Assembly (NCBI GenBank): GCA_945860165.1
Contig: CAMAPL010000006.1
Location: 59,132 to 123,131, forward strand
Origin: Rhizobium sp. Q54
GTDB lineage: Bacteria; Pseudomonadota; Alphaproteobacteria; Micropepsales; Micropepsaceae
Reading direction: 5' to 3'
DNA length: 64,000 nucleotides
Positions within the stretch are counted from its first letter, which is position 1; each line of letters opens with the position of its first letter. The notes under the pieces are model-generated. The model did not search any database, was not told the DNA's origin, and saw nothing but the letters and a program-made list of their open reading frames with translations. This document shows positions 47,088-57,195 of the stretch, in pieces. Made by a program: the position numbers and the translations under genes.

Positions 47088-48008
47088 CTATGCCGCCAGT
47101 TTCAGGCCGGCGCGCAACTTGGCGGACCGGGCTCTGGGATTGGATTCGGTTTCTGCCGCAGATGGTACGCGCGGACTTTTTTGCAGAAGCTCGAACGCTG
47201 CCTTGGGCGCCGCCATGTCGGGGGCGTGGCGCGAGGCGCGCGGCGCGGCGGTGGAACGGCTGCCCAGGAACTGCTTGACGATGCGGTCTTCCAGGCTGTG
47301 GAACGACACCACCACCAGCCGGCCCTGCGGCTTGAGAATGCGCAGCGCCGCGTCGAGGCCGCGTTCCAGCTCGCCCAGCTCATCATTCACATGGATGCGC
47401 AAGCCCTGGAAGGTGCGGGTGGCGGGATGGATGGCATGGCGCAGGGCGATGGGGCCTTGCGCCTCGCAGACGATCTTGGCCAGCTGCGCCGTGCCGGTGA
47501 CGGGACGCGCCGCGATGATGGCGCGGGCGATACGGCGGGCGTTCTTTTCCTCGCCATAGCGCGAGATGATCAGTGACAGCGTGCGTTCGTCGGCGCCGTT
47601 GACCACATCGGCGGCGCTTTCCCCCGACAGGCTCATGCGCATGTCGAGCGGGCCGTCTTCACGAAACGAGAAGCCCCGCGCCGGCTGGTCGAACTGGAAG
47701 GACGACACGCCCAGATCGAGCACAACGCCATCTACTCCGTTGGGGGCAGCAGTTTCCGTGAACTGGTCCATGGCGGAAAACTCGCCCTGTACCAGGGTCA
47801 GCCGGCCGGCAAAACGCTCGACCAGCTTCTGGCCGCGCGCGATGGCATCGGGATCGCGGTCGATGCCCAGCACCTTGCAATCGGCGGCTTCCAGGATGGC
47901 GCTGCTGTAACCGCCGCCGCCGAAGGTGCCGTCGATATAATGCGCGCCGTCGCGCGGGCTCAGGGCTTCGAGAACTTCCGCCAGCATCACGGGAAGATGG
48001 CCGCTCAA
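47088..48008 (-). CDS. rsmH: 16S rRNA (cytosine1402-N4)-methyltransferase RsmH
   Basis: RsmH (MraW) methylates N4 of C1402 in 16S rRNA. The 306-residue protein shows HLPVMLAEVLEALSPRDG, the SAM loop IDGTFGGGGYSSAIL, LDLGVSSFQFDQPARGFSFR and SFHSLEDRIVKQF, the full RsmH set. The ATG overlaps the mraZ stop by 4 bp. Confidence 0.98.
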   Translation of the reverse strand: MSGHLPVMLAEVLEALSPRDGAHYIDGTFGGGGYSSAILEAADCKVLGIDRDPDAIARGQKLVERFAGRLTLVQGEFSAMDQFTETAAPNGVDGVVLDLGVSSFQFDQPARGFSFREDGPLDMRMSLSGESAADVVNGADERTLSLIISRYGEEKNARRIARAIIAARPVTGTAQLAKIVCEAQGPIALRHAIHPATRTFQGLRIHVNDELGELERGLDAALRILKPQGRLVVVSFHSLEDRIVKQFLGSRSTAAPRASRHAPDMAAPKAAFELLQKSPRVPSAAETESNPRARSAKLRAGLKLAA

Positions 48009-48475
48009 GACGCGTCTCCGTTGCGGGCACGTTCCATCCTGGCCTTCACGCGGGCCAGCGCGTCGGCTTCAATCGGGGCATAAGCGTCGGCATCCCAGAT
48101 CTGGAATTTCTGCGCCTTGCCGACGAAAACGATTTTGTCCTTCAGGCCGGCATGTTCGATCATTGGATCGGGAAGGCGCACGCGGCCATTCTCGTCAATC
48201 GGCAGAGCCTGGGTGCGCGCGATCAGCGCGGTAGCTTCGTCATCGAAGCTGGCGGAGAAAAACGGGTCCTGCGCGGCGAGGCGCGCGGCGATGGTATCCA
48301 GCAGCGTCTGGCCGAAGGCATCCAGCGCCGGATCGATGAAGCTGGGGCAGGCATAGACCCCGCTGGTGTTTTGGGCGGACAGGATGTGGCGATAGGTGGC
48401 GGGAATGCAGACCCGCCCCTTGCTGTCGAGCGAACCCGGCACCGTCGAAATGAACGGCTGGACCGACCCGGTCAT
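48005..48475 (-). CDS. mraZ: Transcriptional regulator MraZ
   Basis: MraZ is the AbrB-like repressor that heads the dcw cluster. The 156-residue product shows two tandem MraZ domains, with STVPGSLDSKGRVCIPATYR in the first and LPIDENGRVRLPDPMIEHAG in the second. It binds repeats of TGGG upstream of its own gene in other bacteria; four such repeats with 10-bp spacing lie about 80-110 bp upstream here (48554-48588). The start at 48475 is supported by an AGG-rich site. Confidence 0.97.
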   Translation of the reverse strand: MTGSVQPFISTVPGSLDSKGRVCIPATYRHILSAQNTSGVYACPSFIDPALDAFGQTLLDTIAARLAAQDPFFSASFDDEATALIARTQALPIDENGRVRLPDPMIEHAGLKDKIVFVGKAQKFQIWDADAYAPIEADALARVKARMERARNGDAS

Positions 48476-48553
48476 GGCGCCTGATACCCCCTGCCCCCGG
48501 AAGCCTGGGCGGCCGAATTTCTCGGCCGGCGGTCAGGCGGGCTGCAAACCCTT

Positions 48554-48588
48554 TGGGAAAGTATGGGATAGCATGGGATAGATTGGGC
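48554..48588. promoter_or_regulatory. Putative MraZ operator (four TGGG repeats)
   Basis: TGGGA at 48554, 48564 and 48574 and TGGGC at 48584 are spaced exactly 10 bp apart (5-nt spacers AAGTA, TAGCA, TAGAT). TGGGN direct repeats with 5-nt spacers are the known binding pattern of MraZ in E. coli. They read on the strand opposite to mraZ transcription, which I cannot compare with the usual orientation from memory. Confidence 0.75.
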
Positions 48589-48593
48589 GTCAA
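48565..48593 (-). promoter_or_regulatory. Candidate mraZ promoter
   Basis: On the minus strand TTGACG (48588-48593) is followed after 17 bp by TATCCC (48565-48570). The -35 is good, the -10 is poor (two of six bases beyond TA are off). The MraZ repeats lie within and beside it, so bound MraZ would block polymerase. Ranked as a candidate only. Confidence 0.4.
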
Positions 48594-48866
48594 ACAAAAA
48601 ACCTAAAGATTTGAGTGGCTTGGATAGTATCGTTAATTTTTTGAACCCCTAGCGGCGGTACCCATGAGAACAATTAAAGAACATGGTAATACTGTGGTGA
48701 CGCCGGTAAACATGGCGTTAACGATTTGGCGGCACCCACAACTACAGATTGCACCCGACAGCCCCGCCGCCGCCCTGCCAGCACCACAACCGCAGGATGA
48801 TTCGAGGCGCTGGACATCGCCGCGCTGATGCGGAACCTGCGCAGCGGAACGCGCAATGGACATCAC

Positions 48867-49736
48867 ATGAAGATCGGATTTATCGGCCTAGGCCGCATGG
48901 GCGGCCATGTCGCCGCGAATTTGCTCAAGGCGGGTCACAACGTGACGGTGTGGAACCGTTCGCAGGACCCGGTGCAGGCGCTGGTCGCCAAGGGTGCGGT
49001 GGCGGCGAAGACGCCCATCGACGCCATGCAGGGCGATACGGTTTTCTCCATGCTGTCCAACGACCAGGTGATGCGCGATGTCGGGTTGGCGGGACCGCTG
49101 CTGGACGGCGCAGCCAAGGGGTTGATCCATGTGAACCTGGCGACCATCTCGGCCGCCTTCGCCAAGGAACTGGCGGTGGCACATGCCAAAGCCGGTCTGG
49201 GTTATATTTCCGCGCCGGTGTTCGGCCGCCCCGAAATGGCGGAAGCCGCGCAGCTGGTGCTGGTGGCGGGCGGTCCGGCCGAGCAGATCGCCAGGATGCA
49301 GCCGGTGTTCGACAAGATCGGCGCGCGCACCGTGCCGCTGGATGCCGCCGAGAAAGCGAACCTGTTTAAGATCGCCGGCAATTTCATGATCGCCGCCGAA
49401 CTGGAATCCACCGGCGAAGCCTTCGCCCTGCTGCGCAAGGGGGGCGTTGACCCTGCTTTGTTTCACGATGTGCTGAGCGGGCGGCTGTTCACCGGCGCGG
49501 TATTCAAGAATTACGGCGCCATGATCCTGAACCGCGTCTATGAACCGGCGGGCTTTGCGCTGAGTCTGGGCCTGAAGGACGTCAACCTGGCGCGCGCCGC
49601 CGCCGAAGGCCTCGGCATGACCCTGCCCACTGCCGAACTGCTGAAAACGCATTACGGCGAAGCGGTCAGCTGGGGCTGGCAGGACAAGGACTGGGCCGCC
49701 ATCGGCGAAGTCCCCGCCAAGAAAGCCGGCGTCTGA
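48867..49736 (+). CDS. NAD(P)-dependent oxidoreductase, hydroxyisobutyrate dehydrogenase family
   Basis: The 289-residue product starts with KIGFIGLGRMGGHVAANLLKA, the dinucleotide-binding loop of beta-hydroxyacid dehydrogenases. It has YISAPVFGRPEMAEAAQL in the substrate region and EKANLFKIAGNFMIAAELE, which carries the catalytic Lys. Members include 3-hydroxyisobutyrate, tartronate semialdehyde and succinic semialdehyde reductases; the exact substrate is not clear. Length is normal. The ATG at 48867 is the first that gives the Rossmann fold its N-terminal position. Confidence 0.88.
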   Translation: MKIGFIGLGRMGGHVAANLLKAGHNVTVWNRSQDPVQALVAKGAVAAKTPIDAMQGDTVFSMLSNDQVMRDVGLAGPLLDGAAKGLIHVNLATISAAFAKELAVAHAKAGLGYISAPVFGRPEMAEAAQLVLVAGGPAEQIARMQPVFDKIGARTVPLDAAEKANLFKIAGNFMIAAELESTGEAFALLRKGGVDPALFHDVLSGRLFTGAVFKNYGAMILNRVYEPAGFALSLGLKDVNLARAAAEGLGMTLPTAELLKTHYGEAVSWGWQDKDWAAIGEVPAKKAGV

Positions 49737-49754
49737 CACCCACTTAAAACACGA

Positions 49755-49773
49755 GCGCCGCATTCCGCGGCGC
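49755..49773. terminator. Hairpin after oxidoreductase and rnpB
   Basis: GCGCCGC (49755-49761) and GCGGCGC (49767-49773) form a perfect 7-bp stem with a 5-nt loop, flanked on the minus-strand side by TTTTAA. It could end transcripts from either convergent neighbour; the T-run is weak. Confidence 0.35.
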
Positions 49774-49875
49774 GACCCTCAGCATGCACAGGCCCGCCAC
49801 CCCTTTGCGCGAAGCGCATAAAGGGGGGCCGAAGCAGCGCTTGCGATGCGAAGGCCGGAGGGGTTTAGAAAAAAT

Positions 49876-50238
49876 GTCAGATGGCCTGTAAGCCGGGTTC
49901 TGTACTTGCTTACGCAAGTGGTGACCATTCATCTGGGATGGGTGTTACCACCCACCTCATGCGACCGACCCGGACGACGATGCGAAAAACATCACGTGCC
50001 GTCCCTATTTGGTCTTGCTCCCGGTGGGGCTTGCCTAGCCGCCCTTGTTACCAAGGACGCGGTGCGCTCTTACCGCACCATTTCAACCTTGCCGGACCTT
50101 TAGGGTCTTAGGCGGTGTCATTTCTGTGGCGCTGTCCCTAGGGTTGCCCCCGCCGGCCGTTAACCGGCACCGTCTTTCCGTGGAGCCCGGACTTTCCTCG
50201 AACTTCTTGCGAAGCCCGCGGTCACCCGGCCATCTGAC
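49876..50238 (-). ncRNA. rnpB: RNase P RNA (class A)
   Basis: The minus strand has the universal P4/CR-I core GAGGAAAGTCCGGGCTCC (near the 5' end) and the 3' CR element AGAACCCGGCTTACAGG. It also has the intermediate GGTGCGGTAAGAGCGCACCG. The ends GTCAGATGGCC and GGCCATCTGAC pair perfectly to form the P1 helix, fixing the boundaries, and a T6 tract (49869-49875) follows for termination. The length of about 363 nt fits alphaproteobacterial type A. The RNA is the catalytic subunit that removes 5' leaders from pre-tRNAs; it lies between a convergent oxidoreductase gene and the AmpD-type amidase gene. Confidence 0.97.
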
Positions 50239-50244
50239 GGGGCC

Positions 50245-50910
50245 TTATACGCCGGCCTGACGTAGCAGGGAAGCCAGCAATCGCGCGCATTCACTGTCCC
50301 ATTGCCCGTCCAGCTTTGCAGGGCGGAAATGGCGCTGGAATGCAGTGAGGACCTTGTCCAGCGGTGCTTGCGGATCATAGCCGTAGCGGATCAGGGCTTC
50401 GGGGCCGATGTCGCTGGCAATCGCTTGCGGCCACAACCCGATGCCGGCCTGCGCCAGCCTTTGCCAGGGAAACAGTTCGCCCGGGTCTTGCTTGCGCGTG
50501 GGCGCGACGTCGCTGTGGGCCAGCACCTGCGAGGTGGCGATGGGATGGCGCAGCACCAGGCCGTGGCACAGCCCGATCAGTGACGCGATCTGCGTATCGG
50601 GAAAAGCGCGATAGCCATACTCATGCCCCGGATTGACTAGTTCGATACCGATGGCGCGCGCATTCACATTGCTGACGCCGGCCCAGTGCGAGACGCCGGC
50701 ATGCCAGGCGCGGCGGTCTTCAGGCACATGGGCATAGACCGTGCCGTCTTCGTCGATGGTGTAATGGGCCGACACTTTGGCCTCCGGGTCGCACAGCCGG
50801 TGCAGCGCCGCCGTGCCGCTGGTCATGCCGGTGTAATGCAGCACCAGCATGTCGATGGGCACGCCGCCGCGCGCATCGTGATTGGGCGATGGCATCTCCA
50901 CCCGTTTCAC
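50245..50910 (-). CDS. N-acetylmuramoyl-L-alanine amidase (AmpD type)
   Basis: This 221-residue protein has an Amidase_2 domain with the zinc ligands in MLVLHYTGM (His), the middle ARAIGIELVNPG and AHSDVAPTRKQDPGELFPW (His and Asp). A C-terminal helical segment (about 165-221: PQAPLDKVLTAFQRHFRPAKLDG) is the peptidoglycan-binding type. No signal peptide is visible, so it acts in the cytoplasm on anhydro-muropeptides like AmpD. It overlaps the TerB/DnaJ gene by 4 bp and ends the metF-metH operon. Confidence 0.92.
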   Translation of the reverse strand: MKRVEMPSPNHDARGGVPIDMLVLHYTGMTSGTAALHRLCDPEAKVSAHYTIDEDGTVYAHVPEDRRAWHAGVSHWAGVSNVNARAIGIELVNPGHEYGYRAFPDTQIASLIGLCHGLVLRHPIATSQVLAHSDVAPTRKQDPGELFPWQRLAQAGIGLWPQAIASDIGPEALIRYGYDPQAPLDKVLTAFQRHFRPAKLDGQWDSECARLLASLLRQAGV

Positions 50911-51614
50911 GGCGGCAGGCCCCGCTCGGAGCGGATCTTGTCATAGGCGTTGTTGATCGCCGCCAGCTTGTCGGTCGCCAGCTTGATGAATTCGGGCGGC
51001 ACACCACGCGCCATCAAACTGTCGGGATGGTTTTCCTTCACCAGCCTTCGATAGGTCTGCTTGAGCTCGTTCTCGTCGGCGAAATAGGAGATGCCCATGA
51101 TGACATAGGGATCGGTCAGCTCGGGCGGGAAATGGCTGGCGCGGATACGGCGAAATTCCCCGGGCGCAAAGCCAAAGATTTCCGCCACCCGTTCCAGGAA
51201 CTGCGCCTCGGCGGGATGCAGCACGCCATCGGCCTTGGCGATCTCGAACAATCCATCCAGCACGTCTTCAAGCATGGCGGGATTGCCCATGAAAAGATGC
51301 GCGATCTGGCCGGCATAATGTTCGAAGCCCGCAATGTCCTGGCGCGCGAGATTGAAGATGCGCCGGATATTGGCCTCTTCCTGCACCGGCACGCCGAAGA
51401 CGCTGCGGAAAACATCGAACTCGGTTTCGGTGACGACGCCATCGGCGCGCGCCATCTTGCCCGCCAGCGCCACAACCGCGATGGTGAAGGTGACGCCGGG
51501 ATCGGCTTCGCGGTCGAGGAAGAAATGCCCCGCCACCGCGCCCACCAGCGCGCCTATGGGCCCACCGACAAAAAGCCCGGCCGCGGCACCGCCAACTTTA
51601 CCCCAAACAGACAT
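50907..51614 (-). CDS. TerB- and J-domain protein (DjlA-like)
   Basis: The 235-residue product has a Gly-rich hydrophobic N-terminus (about residues 5-32), a TerB-like helical domain (about 40-150) and a C-terminal J domain with the HPD motif (ENHPDSLM). This architecture matches DjlA, a DnaJ-type co-chaperone anchored in the inner membrane. It lies 8 bp after metH and overlaps the AmpD-type amidase gene by 4 bp; the reason for this co-transcription is unknown. Confidence 0.9.
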   Translation of the reverse strand: MSVWGKVGGAAAGLFVGGPIGALVGAVAGHFFLDREADPGVTFTIAVVALAGKMARADGVVTETEFDVFRSVFGVPVQEEANIRRIFNLARQDIAGFEHYAGQIAHLFMGNPAMLEDVLDGLFEIAKADGVLHPAEAQFLERVAEIFGFAPGEFRRIRASHFPPELTDPYVIMGISYFADENELKQTYRRLVKENHPDSLMARGVPPEFIKLATDKLAAINNAYDKIRSERGLPP

Positions 51615-51622
51615 CTCAGCCT

Positions 51623-54600
51623 TTAAGCCGCATCAACTGCACGCGGATTGTAGTTCAATAGCGGCGCAAGCCAACGCTCGGCGGTGGCGATGTCCCAGCC
51701 CTTGCGGCTGGCATAGTCCGCAACCTGGTCGCGCTCGATTTTGCCAACGCCGAAATAGCGGCTTTCGGGATGGGCGTAATAGAAGCCCGACACGGAGGAG
51801 CCCGGCCACATGGCATAGCTTTCGGTCAGCTTGACGCCGATCTTGTCTTCCGCGTCCAGAAGCTTGAACAGGGTGGCTTTTTCCGAATGTTCCGGCTGGG
51901 CGGGGTAGCCCGGCGCCGGACGGATGCCCTGATAGGTTTCCTTGATCAGTTCTTCGTTAGTCAGGGTCTCGTCCGCCGCATAGCCCCAGTAATTCTGGCG
52001 CACCAGCTGGTGCATGCGTTCGGCAAAGGCTTCCGCCAGCCGGTCGGCCAAAGCGCGCAAGAGAATCGCGGAATAATCGTCCTTGGCAGCCTCGAACTTC
52101 TTGATGTGCTTGTCTTCGCCAAGACCTGACGTCACGACAAAGCCCCCGATGTAATCGTCGATGCCCACCGGCGCGATGAAGTCCGACAGCGCCAGGTTGG
52201 GCCGTCCGACTTCGCGCGCCATTTGCTGGCGCAAGGTGTGCAGCGTGTGGATGGGGAATTTGCGCGCCTTGTCGCCATAAATGACGATGTCGTCGACATT
52301 GTCGGGCGACTGGTTGGCCGGCCAGAATCCGATCACGCCGCTGGCCTGTAGCCATTTTCCTTCGATGATTTTCGCCAGCATCTTCTGCGCGTCGGCGAAC
52401 AGTTCGCTTGCCGCCTTGCCGACCTTGTCGTCGGTGAGAATAGCGGGGTACGGCCCGGCCAGTTCCCAGGTCTGGAAAAAGGGTGTCCAGTCGATGTATT
52501 TCGCCAGCTCGCCCAGATCGTAATTGGTGTATTTGCGGGTGCCGAGAAAATTGGGCTGCGGCGGCTTGTAGGTCGCAAAGCCGGGCTGGGCGCGGTTGGC
52601 GCGCGCATGCTCGATGGCCAGCCGCTTGCCGCCGCCCTTCTGGTTGGCATGGCCATGCGCGACCTTTTCATACTCGGCGCGGATGCCGGCGGCATAGGCC
52701 GCGCCGCCATCCTTGGAGAGCAGGCTGGAAGCCACGCCCACGGCGCGCGACGCATCGGTGACATAGACCGTCTGGCCCCGGCGATAGGTGGGATCGATCT
52801 TCACCGCCGTATGCACGCGGCTGGTGGTCGCCCCGCCGATCAGCAGCGGAATGTCGAAGCCCTGGCGCTCCATCTCGGACGCCACCGTCACCATCTCGTC
52901 CAGTGACGGCGTGATCAGGCCGGAAAGACCGATGATGTTGGCGCCATGTTCCCGGGCGGCATCGAGGATCTTCTGAGTCGGCGTCATCACCCCCAGGTCG
53001 ATCACTTCATAGCCATTACACTGGAGCACCACGCCGACAATGTTCTTGCCGATATCGTGCACATCGCCCTTGACCGTGGCCATGATGATCTTGCCGACCG
53101 GTTCCTTCGCCTGGCTTTTGTCGGCATCCATGAAGGGCAGTAGATAGGCCACCGCCTTTTTCATCACGCGGGCCGACTTGACCACCTGCGGCAGGAACAT
53201 CTTGCCCGAACCGAACAGGTCGCCCACCACATTCATGCCCGCCATCAGCGGACCTTCAATCACGTCCAGCGGGCGCTTCGCCTCGGCGCGGGCCTGCTCG
53301 GTATCCTCGACAATGAAGGCGTCGATGCCATGCACCATGGCATGGGTGATGCGCTCGATCACCGGCAGCGAGCGCCAGGCGGCGTCCTCGACCTCGGCTA
53401 CTGAACCATCGCCGCGATATTCCTGCGCCAGGGCGAGCAGCCGTTCGGTGGCGTCTTCCCTGCGGTTGAACAACACGTCTTCAATGCCTTCGCGCAGCGG
53501 CGTCGGAATGTCCTGATACACAGTCAACTGGCCGGCATTGACGATACCCATGTCCATGCCCGCCTTAATGGCGTGGAACAGGAACACCGAATGCATGGCT
53601 TCGCGCACCTTCTCGTTGCCCCGGAAGGAGAAGGAGAAGTTGGACACGCCGCCCGAGATATGGGCATGCGGACAGGCATCGCGGATTTCCGTGACGGCTC
53701 CGATGAAGGCCTTGCCATATTCGTTATGTTCTTCCAGGCCGGTAGCGACCGCGAAGATGTTGGGATCGAAGATGATGTCTTCGGGCGGAAAACCGATTTG
53801 GTTCACCAGAATGTTGTAGGCGCGCTTGCAGATTTCCAGCTTGCGCGCACGGGTGTCGGCCTGGCCGACCTCGTCGAACGCCATCACCACCACGGCAGCG
53901 CCGAAACGCATGCATTCGCGGGCGCGCTCGATGAACTGGGCCTCACCCTCCTTCATGCTGATGGAGTTGACGATGGGCTTGCCCTGGCAACATTTCAGGC
54001 CCGCCTGAATCACCGTCCATTTGGAACTGTCGATCATCAGCGGCACGCGGGAAATGTCCGGCTCGCCGGCGATCATGTTGACATAGCGGGTCATCGCCGC
54101 TTCGGAGTCGATCAGGCCCTCGTCCATGTTGATGTCGATGATCTGGGCACCGCTCTCGACCTGTTGGCGCGCCACTTCCAGCGCCGCTTCATAGTCATTG
54201 GCGGCGATCAGCTTGCGGAACCTGGCCGAGCCGGTGATGTTGGTGCGCTCGCCGATATTGATGAAGTTGAGCTCTGGCGTCAGGATGAACGGCTCCAGCC
54301 CCGACAGGCGCATATATTTGGGCTTTTGCGGAATCTGGCGCGGCACCACGCCGGCGACAGCCTCGCCGAAGGCCTTGATGTGCGCAGGAAGCGTACCGCA
54401 GCAGCCGCCGACGATATTGACCAAACCGGAGCGGGCAAACTCGCCGATCATCTCGGCCATCATTTCCGGCGACTCGTCATAGCCGCCGAACTCGTTGGGC
54501 AGACCGGCATTGGGATGCGCCGACACCAGCGTGTCGCAGGCGCCCGCCAGGTCGGCGACATAGGGGCGCAATTCCTTGGCGCCCAAGGCGCAGTTCAGTC

Positions 54601-55336
54601 CGATGGCGAAGGGGTTGGCGTGGCGCATCGAATGCCAGAAGGCCTCGGGCACCTGGCCGGTCAGAGTGCGGCCCGACAGGTCGGTGATGGTGCCGGAAAT
54701 CCACACCGGCAGCCGCACACCCATGGCCTCATACACTTCCTCGATCGCATAGATCGCCGCCTTGGCGTTCAGCGTGTCGAAGATGGTCTCGATCATGATG
54801 ACGTCGGAGCCGCCCTTGATCAGGCCCTCGCTGGCAACGCGATAGGTTTCGCGCAGCTGGTCAAAGGTGATGTTGCGGAAGGCCGGATCATTGACGTCAG
54901 GCGAGATGGTGGCGGTGCGGTTGGCCGGGCCCAGCACGCCAGCGACCAGGCGCGGCCGGTCGCTGGTGGTGTATTCGTCGCACACCGCGCGGGCCAGGCG
55001 CGCGCCCGCTTCATTCAGCTCGGCCACCAGGTGGCCCAGGCCATAATCTTCCTGGCTGGTGAAGTTGGAATTGAAGGTGTTGGTCTCGATGAAGTCGGCG
55101 CCCGCCTGTAGGTACTGGTGGCCGATCTCGCGGATCACCTCCGGCTTGGTCAGGGTCAGCAGGTCGTTGTTGCCACGCAGGTCGGACGAGTGATTGCCGA
55201 AGCGCGCCCCACGGAAATCGTCCTCGTCCAGCGTGTAGCCCTGGATCATCACACCCCATGAGCCGTCGAGCAGCAGGATGCGCTTTTTGGCTTCTTCCTT
55301 CATCCAGCCAATGCGCGCGTCACGATCAAAACTCAT
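51623..55336 (-). CDS. metH: Cobalamin-dependent methionine synthase MetH
   Basis: MetH transfers the methyl group of 5-methyl-THF to homocysteine. All four modules are present in 1237 residues. The Hcy/zinc domain (to about 330) has NCALGAKEL and [11 protein letters not shown]. The pterin domain (about 345-620) starts near [16 protein letters not shown]. The cap and B12 domain (about 650-900) has the base-off motif [19 protein letters not shown]. The AdoMet reactivation domain (about 920-1230) has [12 protein letters not shown]. It overlaps metF by 4 bp, and the metF product supplies its substrate. Confidence 0.98.
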   Translation of the reverse strand: MSFDRDARIGWMKEEAKKRILLLDGSWGVMIQGYTLDEDDFRGARFGNHSSDLRGNNDLLTLTKPEVIREIGHQYLQAGADFIETNTFNSNFTSQEDYGLGHLVAELNEAGARLARAVCDEYTTSDRPRLVAGVLGPANRTATISPDVNDPAFRNITFDQLRETYRVASEGLIKGGSDVIMIETIFDTLNAKAAIYAIEEVYEAMGVRLPVWISGTITDLSGRTLTGQVPEAFWHSMRHANPFAIGLNCALGAKELRPYVADLAGACDTLVSAHPNAGLPNEFGGYDESPEMMAEMIGEFARSGLVNIVGGCCGTLPAHIKAFGEAVAGVVPRQIPQKPKYMRLSGLEPFILTPELNFINIGERTNITGSARFRKLIAANDYEAALEVARQQVESGAQIIDINMDEGLIDSEAAMTRYVNMIAGEPDISRVPLMIDSSKWTVIQAGLKCCQGKPIVNSISMKEGEAQFIERARECMRFGAAVVVMAFDEVGQADTRARKLEICKRAYNILVNQIGFPPEDIIFDPNIFAVATGLEEHNEYGKAFIGAVTEIRDACPHAHISGGVSNFSFSFRGNEKVREAMHSVFLFHAIKAGMDMGIVNAGQLTVYQDIPTPLREGIEDVLFNRREDATERLLALAQEYRGDGSVAEVEDAAWRSLPVIERITHAMVHGIDAFIVEDTEQARAEAKRPLDVIEGPLMAGMNVVGDLFGSGKMFLPQVVKSARVMKKAVAYLLPFMDADKSQAKEPVGKIIMATVKGDVHDIGKNIVGVVLQCNGYEVIDLGVMTPTQKILDAAREHGANIIGLSGLITPSLDEMVTVASEMERQGFDIPLLIGGATTSRVHTAVKIDPTYRRGQTVYVTDASRAVGVASSLLSKDGGAAYAAGIRAEYEKVAHGHANQKGGGKRLAIEHARANRAQPGFATYKPPQPNFLGTRKYTNYDLGELAKYIDWTPFFQTWELAGPYPAILTDDKVGKAASELFADAQKMLAKIIEGKWLQASGVIGFWPANQSPDNVDDIVIYGDKARKFPIHTLHTLRQQMAREVGRPNLALSDFIAPVGIDDYIGGFVVTSGLGEDKHIKKFEAAKDDYSAILLRALADRLAEAFAERMHQLVRQNYWGYAADETLTNEELIKETYQGIRPAPGYPAQPEHSEKATLFKLLDAEDKIGVKLTESYAMWPGSSVSGFYYAHPESRYFGVGKIERDQVADYASRKGWDIATAERWLAPLLNYNPRAVDAA

Positions 55337-56217
55337 GGTAATTCCTTGGGACGTAAACCGAGAATACGGCAGGCCGCGTAAGTCAGGTTGGCCTGGTTGA
55401 GGGTGTAGAAGTGAAACTGGCCGAAGCCGCGGGTGCGCAGCTGCTGCACCTGATCGGCCAGGACGGCGGCGGCGACGATGCGGCGGGTTTCAACATCTTC
55501 GTCCAGGCCTTCATAGGCCTTGGCCAGCCAGGCCGGAATGGACGCGCCGGCCTTGCCGGCCATGCGCGCGATGCCGTTAAAATTGGTGGTGGGCATGACG
55601 CCCGGCACAACTGGAATGGTGATGCCCGCCGTCGCCACATCGTCGCGGAAACGCGCCGTCAGGTCATTGTCGAAACAGAATTGCCCTAGGGCGCGGCTGG
55701 CGCCCGCATCCATCTTGGCCTTGAGCAATTCGATGTCATGGCCAGGGCTGGGCGAATCCGGGTGGCGCTCGGGATAGAAAGACACGCTGACCTCGAAATT
55801 GGCGATCTTGTGGATACCGGCGATCAGTTCGGGTGTGGTGCGGTAGCCTTGCGCATGGGGCTGGTACGGCCCGCTCATGCCCGGCATGTCGCCGCGCAGC
55901 GCCACGATATGGCGGATGCCGGCATCCCAATAGGCACGTAAGATGTCGTCGGTCTCACCGCGCGATGCGCCGACGCAGGTCAGGTGCGCCGCCGGTTTCA
56001 GGCTGGTTTCCTCGACCATGCGCTTGACCGTGGCATGGGTGCGTTCGCGGGTGGTGCCGCCCGCTCCATAGGTGACCGAGACGAAAGACGGCTGCAGCGG
56101 CTCCAGCCGGCGGATCGCGGTCCACAGATTGGCTTCCGCCTCATCCGTCTTGGGGGGCGAGAATTCGAACGAGACCTGCAGTGGCCTCGGGTCGGTAATC
56201 ATATTTTCCAGGCTCAT
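55333..56217 (-). CDS. metF: Methylenetetrahydrofolate reductase MetF
   Basis: MetF reduces 5,10-methylene-THF to 5-methyl-THF with FAD. The 294-residue TIM barrel shows [50 protein letters not shown] and QFCFDNDL. It overlaps both the ArsR-methyltransferase gene (4 bp) and metH (4 bp), so synthesis and use of methyl-THF are translationally coupled. Confidence 0.97.
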   Translation of the reverse strand: MSLENMITDPRPLQVSFEFSPPKTDEAEANLWTAIRRLEPLQPSFVSVTYGAGGTTRERTHATVKRMVEETSLKPAAHLTCVGASRGETDDILRAYWDAGIRHIVALRGDMPGMSGPYQPHAQGYRTTPELIAGIHKIANFEVSVSFYPERHPDSPSPGHDIELLKAKMDAGASRALGQFCFDNDLTARFRDDVATAGITIPVVPGVMPTTNFNGIARMAGKAGASIPAWLAKAYEGLDEDVETRRIVAAAVLADQVQQLRTRGFGQFHFYTLNQANLTYAACRILGLRPKELP

Positions 56218-57182
56218 GCGGCTTCTTTTTTGCTTTTGGCTTTCGCGGTGGCAAGCCAGAGTTTGACGGTGAGTTTTTCGCCTTCGCTTTTGGGCGCGAT
56301 GGTATTGATGCCGCCACTGGCCAGGCCGGCAGCGGCGAACCAGCCCTCCACTTCACGGTCGGAGAAACCCAGGCGGCGATGGGCATATTCGTCGCGCAGG
56401 AATTCCTCCCGGTGCGGCGCGAAGTCGGCGATCAGCAGCTTGCCGCCTGGCGCCATGACGCGGGCGGCTTCCGCCACCGCCGTACCCGGATCATCCAGGT
56501 AATGCAGCACCTGGTGGAACAGCACGACATCGAAGCCGGCACCCGCCGCACCATTCGCAAAAGGCAGACGATAGGTATCACCCAACCGCACCTGGGCATT
56601 GGGGATGTTTGCGCGCAGCAGCCGGTCGCGAGCGATGGCCAGCATGTCGGGGCTGACATCGATGCCGATAGCGCGGCCCGCATGGGGCGCGATCAATTCC
56701 AGCATCCGCCCGGTGCCGGTGCCGGCATCCAGGAAGTTTTCGATCGGGCGGGCGGTGAGATGGCGCGCGATCGCTGTCTCCACATCCTTGTCCGGCGCGT
56801 GCAGGGCGCGGATACGCTCCCATTCCGTGGCATTGGATTTGAAATAGGCGGCGGCGGCGGCGGCGCGTCCCTTGCGCACATGCTCCAGCCGCGCCTTGTC
56901 GGCTTCCTGCAATTGCGCATCGGCCAGGGCCGCGATGACGGCGCCCAGTTCGGCACCGATGCCCCGGTCGGCGGCGCGGCAAAACACCCAGCTGCCTTCC
57001 TTGAAGCGCTCCACCAGCCCGGCTTCGCCGAGCAGCTTGAGATGCCGGGAGACACGCGGCTGCGACTGGCCGACAATATCGATCAGCTCGCTGACCGTCA
57101 GTTCGGCCTGGCGCAGCAATAGCAGCAGGCGCAACCTAGTGGGATCGCCCGCGGCACGCAGCATGGATACCAGTCTGTCCAA
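56214..57182 (-). CDS. ArsR-family regulator fused to SAM methyltransferase
   Basis: The 322-residue protein has an N-terminal ArsR winged helix (about residues 1-85, AAGDPTRLRLLLLLRQAELTVSELIDIVGQSQPRVSRHLKLL) shortened here to its landmarks GDPTRL and QSQPRVSRHLK, and a class I methyltransferase domain (about 140-290) with LDAGTGTGRMLELI and VLHYLDDP. No ArsR metal-binding cysteine pair is evident. Regulators of this build that control methionine/SAH genes are known (SahR type). The start is TTG at 57182; ATG 57164 is an alternative. An inverted repeat 14 bp upstream is a likely autoregulatory site for the metF-metH operon. Confidence 0.85.
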   Translation of the reverse strand: MDRLVSMLRAAGDPTRLRLLLLLRQAELTVSELIDIVGQSQPRVSRHLKLLGEAGLVERFKEGSWVFCRAADRGIGAELGAVIAALADAQLQEADKARLEHVRKGRAAAAAAYFKSNATEWERIRALHAPDKDVETAIARHLTARPIENFLDAGTGTGRMLELIAPHAGRAIGIDVSPDMLAIARDRLLRANIPNAQVRLGDTYRLPFANGAAGAGFDVVLFHQVLHYLDDPGTAVAEAARVMAPGGKLLIADFAPHREEFLRDEYAHRRLGFSDREVEGWFAAAGLASGGINTIAPKSEGEKLTVKLWLATAKAKSKKEAA

Positions 57183-57195
57183 ATTTCTTGTCTAC

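Larger units (their letters stand above)
48476..48866. other. Divergent control region of dcw cluster and oxidoreductase
   Basis: This 391-bp region separates mraZ (minus) from the oxidoreductase gene (plus). It contains the MraZ operator repeats and a candidate mraZ promoter, and an AT-rich stretch at 48590-48720 with T6 and A6 runs. Beyond that I see no coding signal; the right 100 bp should hold the promoter of the plus-strand gene. Confidence 0.6.

Noticed and set aside
49798..49826. CCCCTTT...AAAGGGG inverted repeat near rnpB
   Set aside because: No T-run and no repeat elsewhere in the window; too weak to call.
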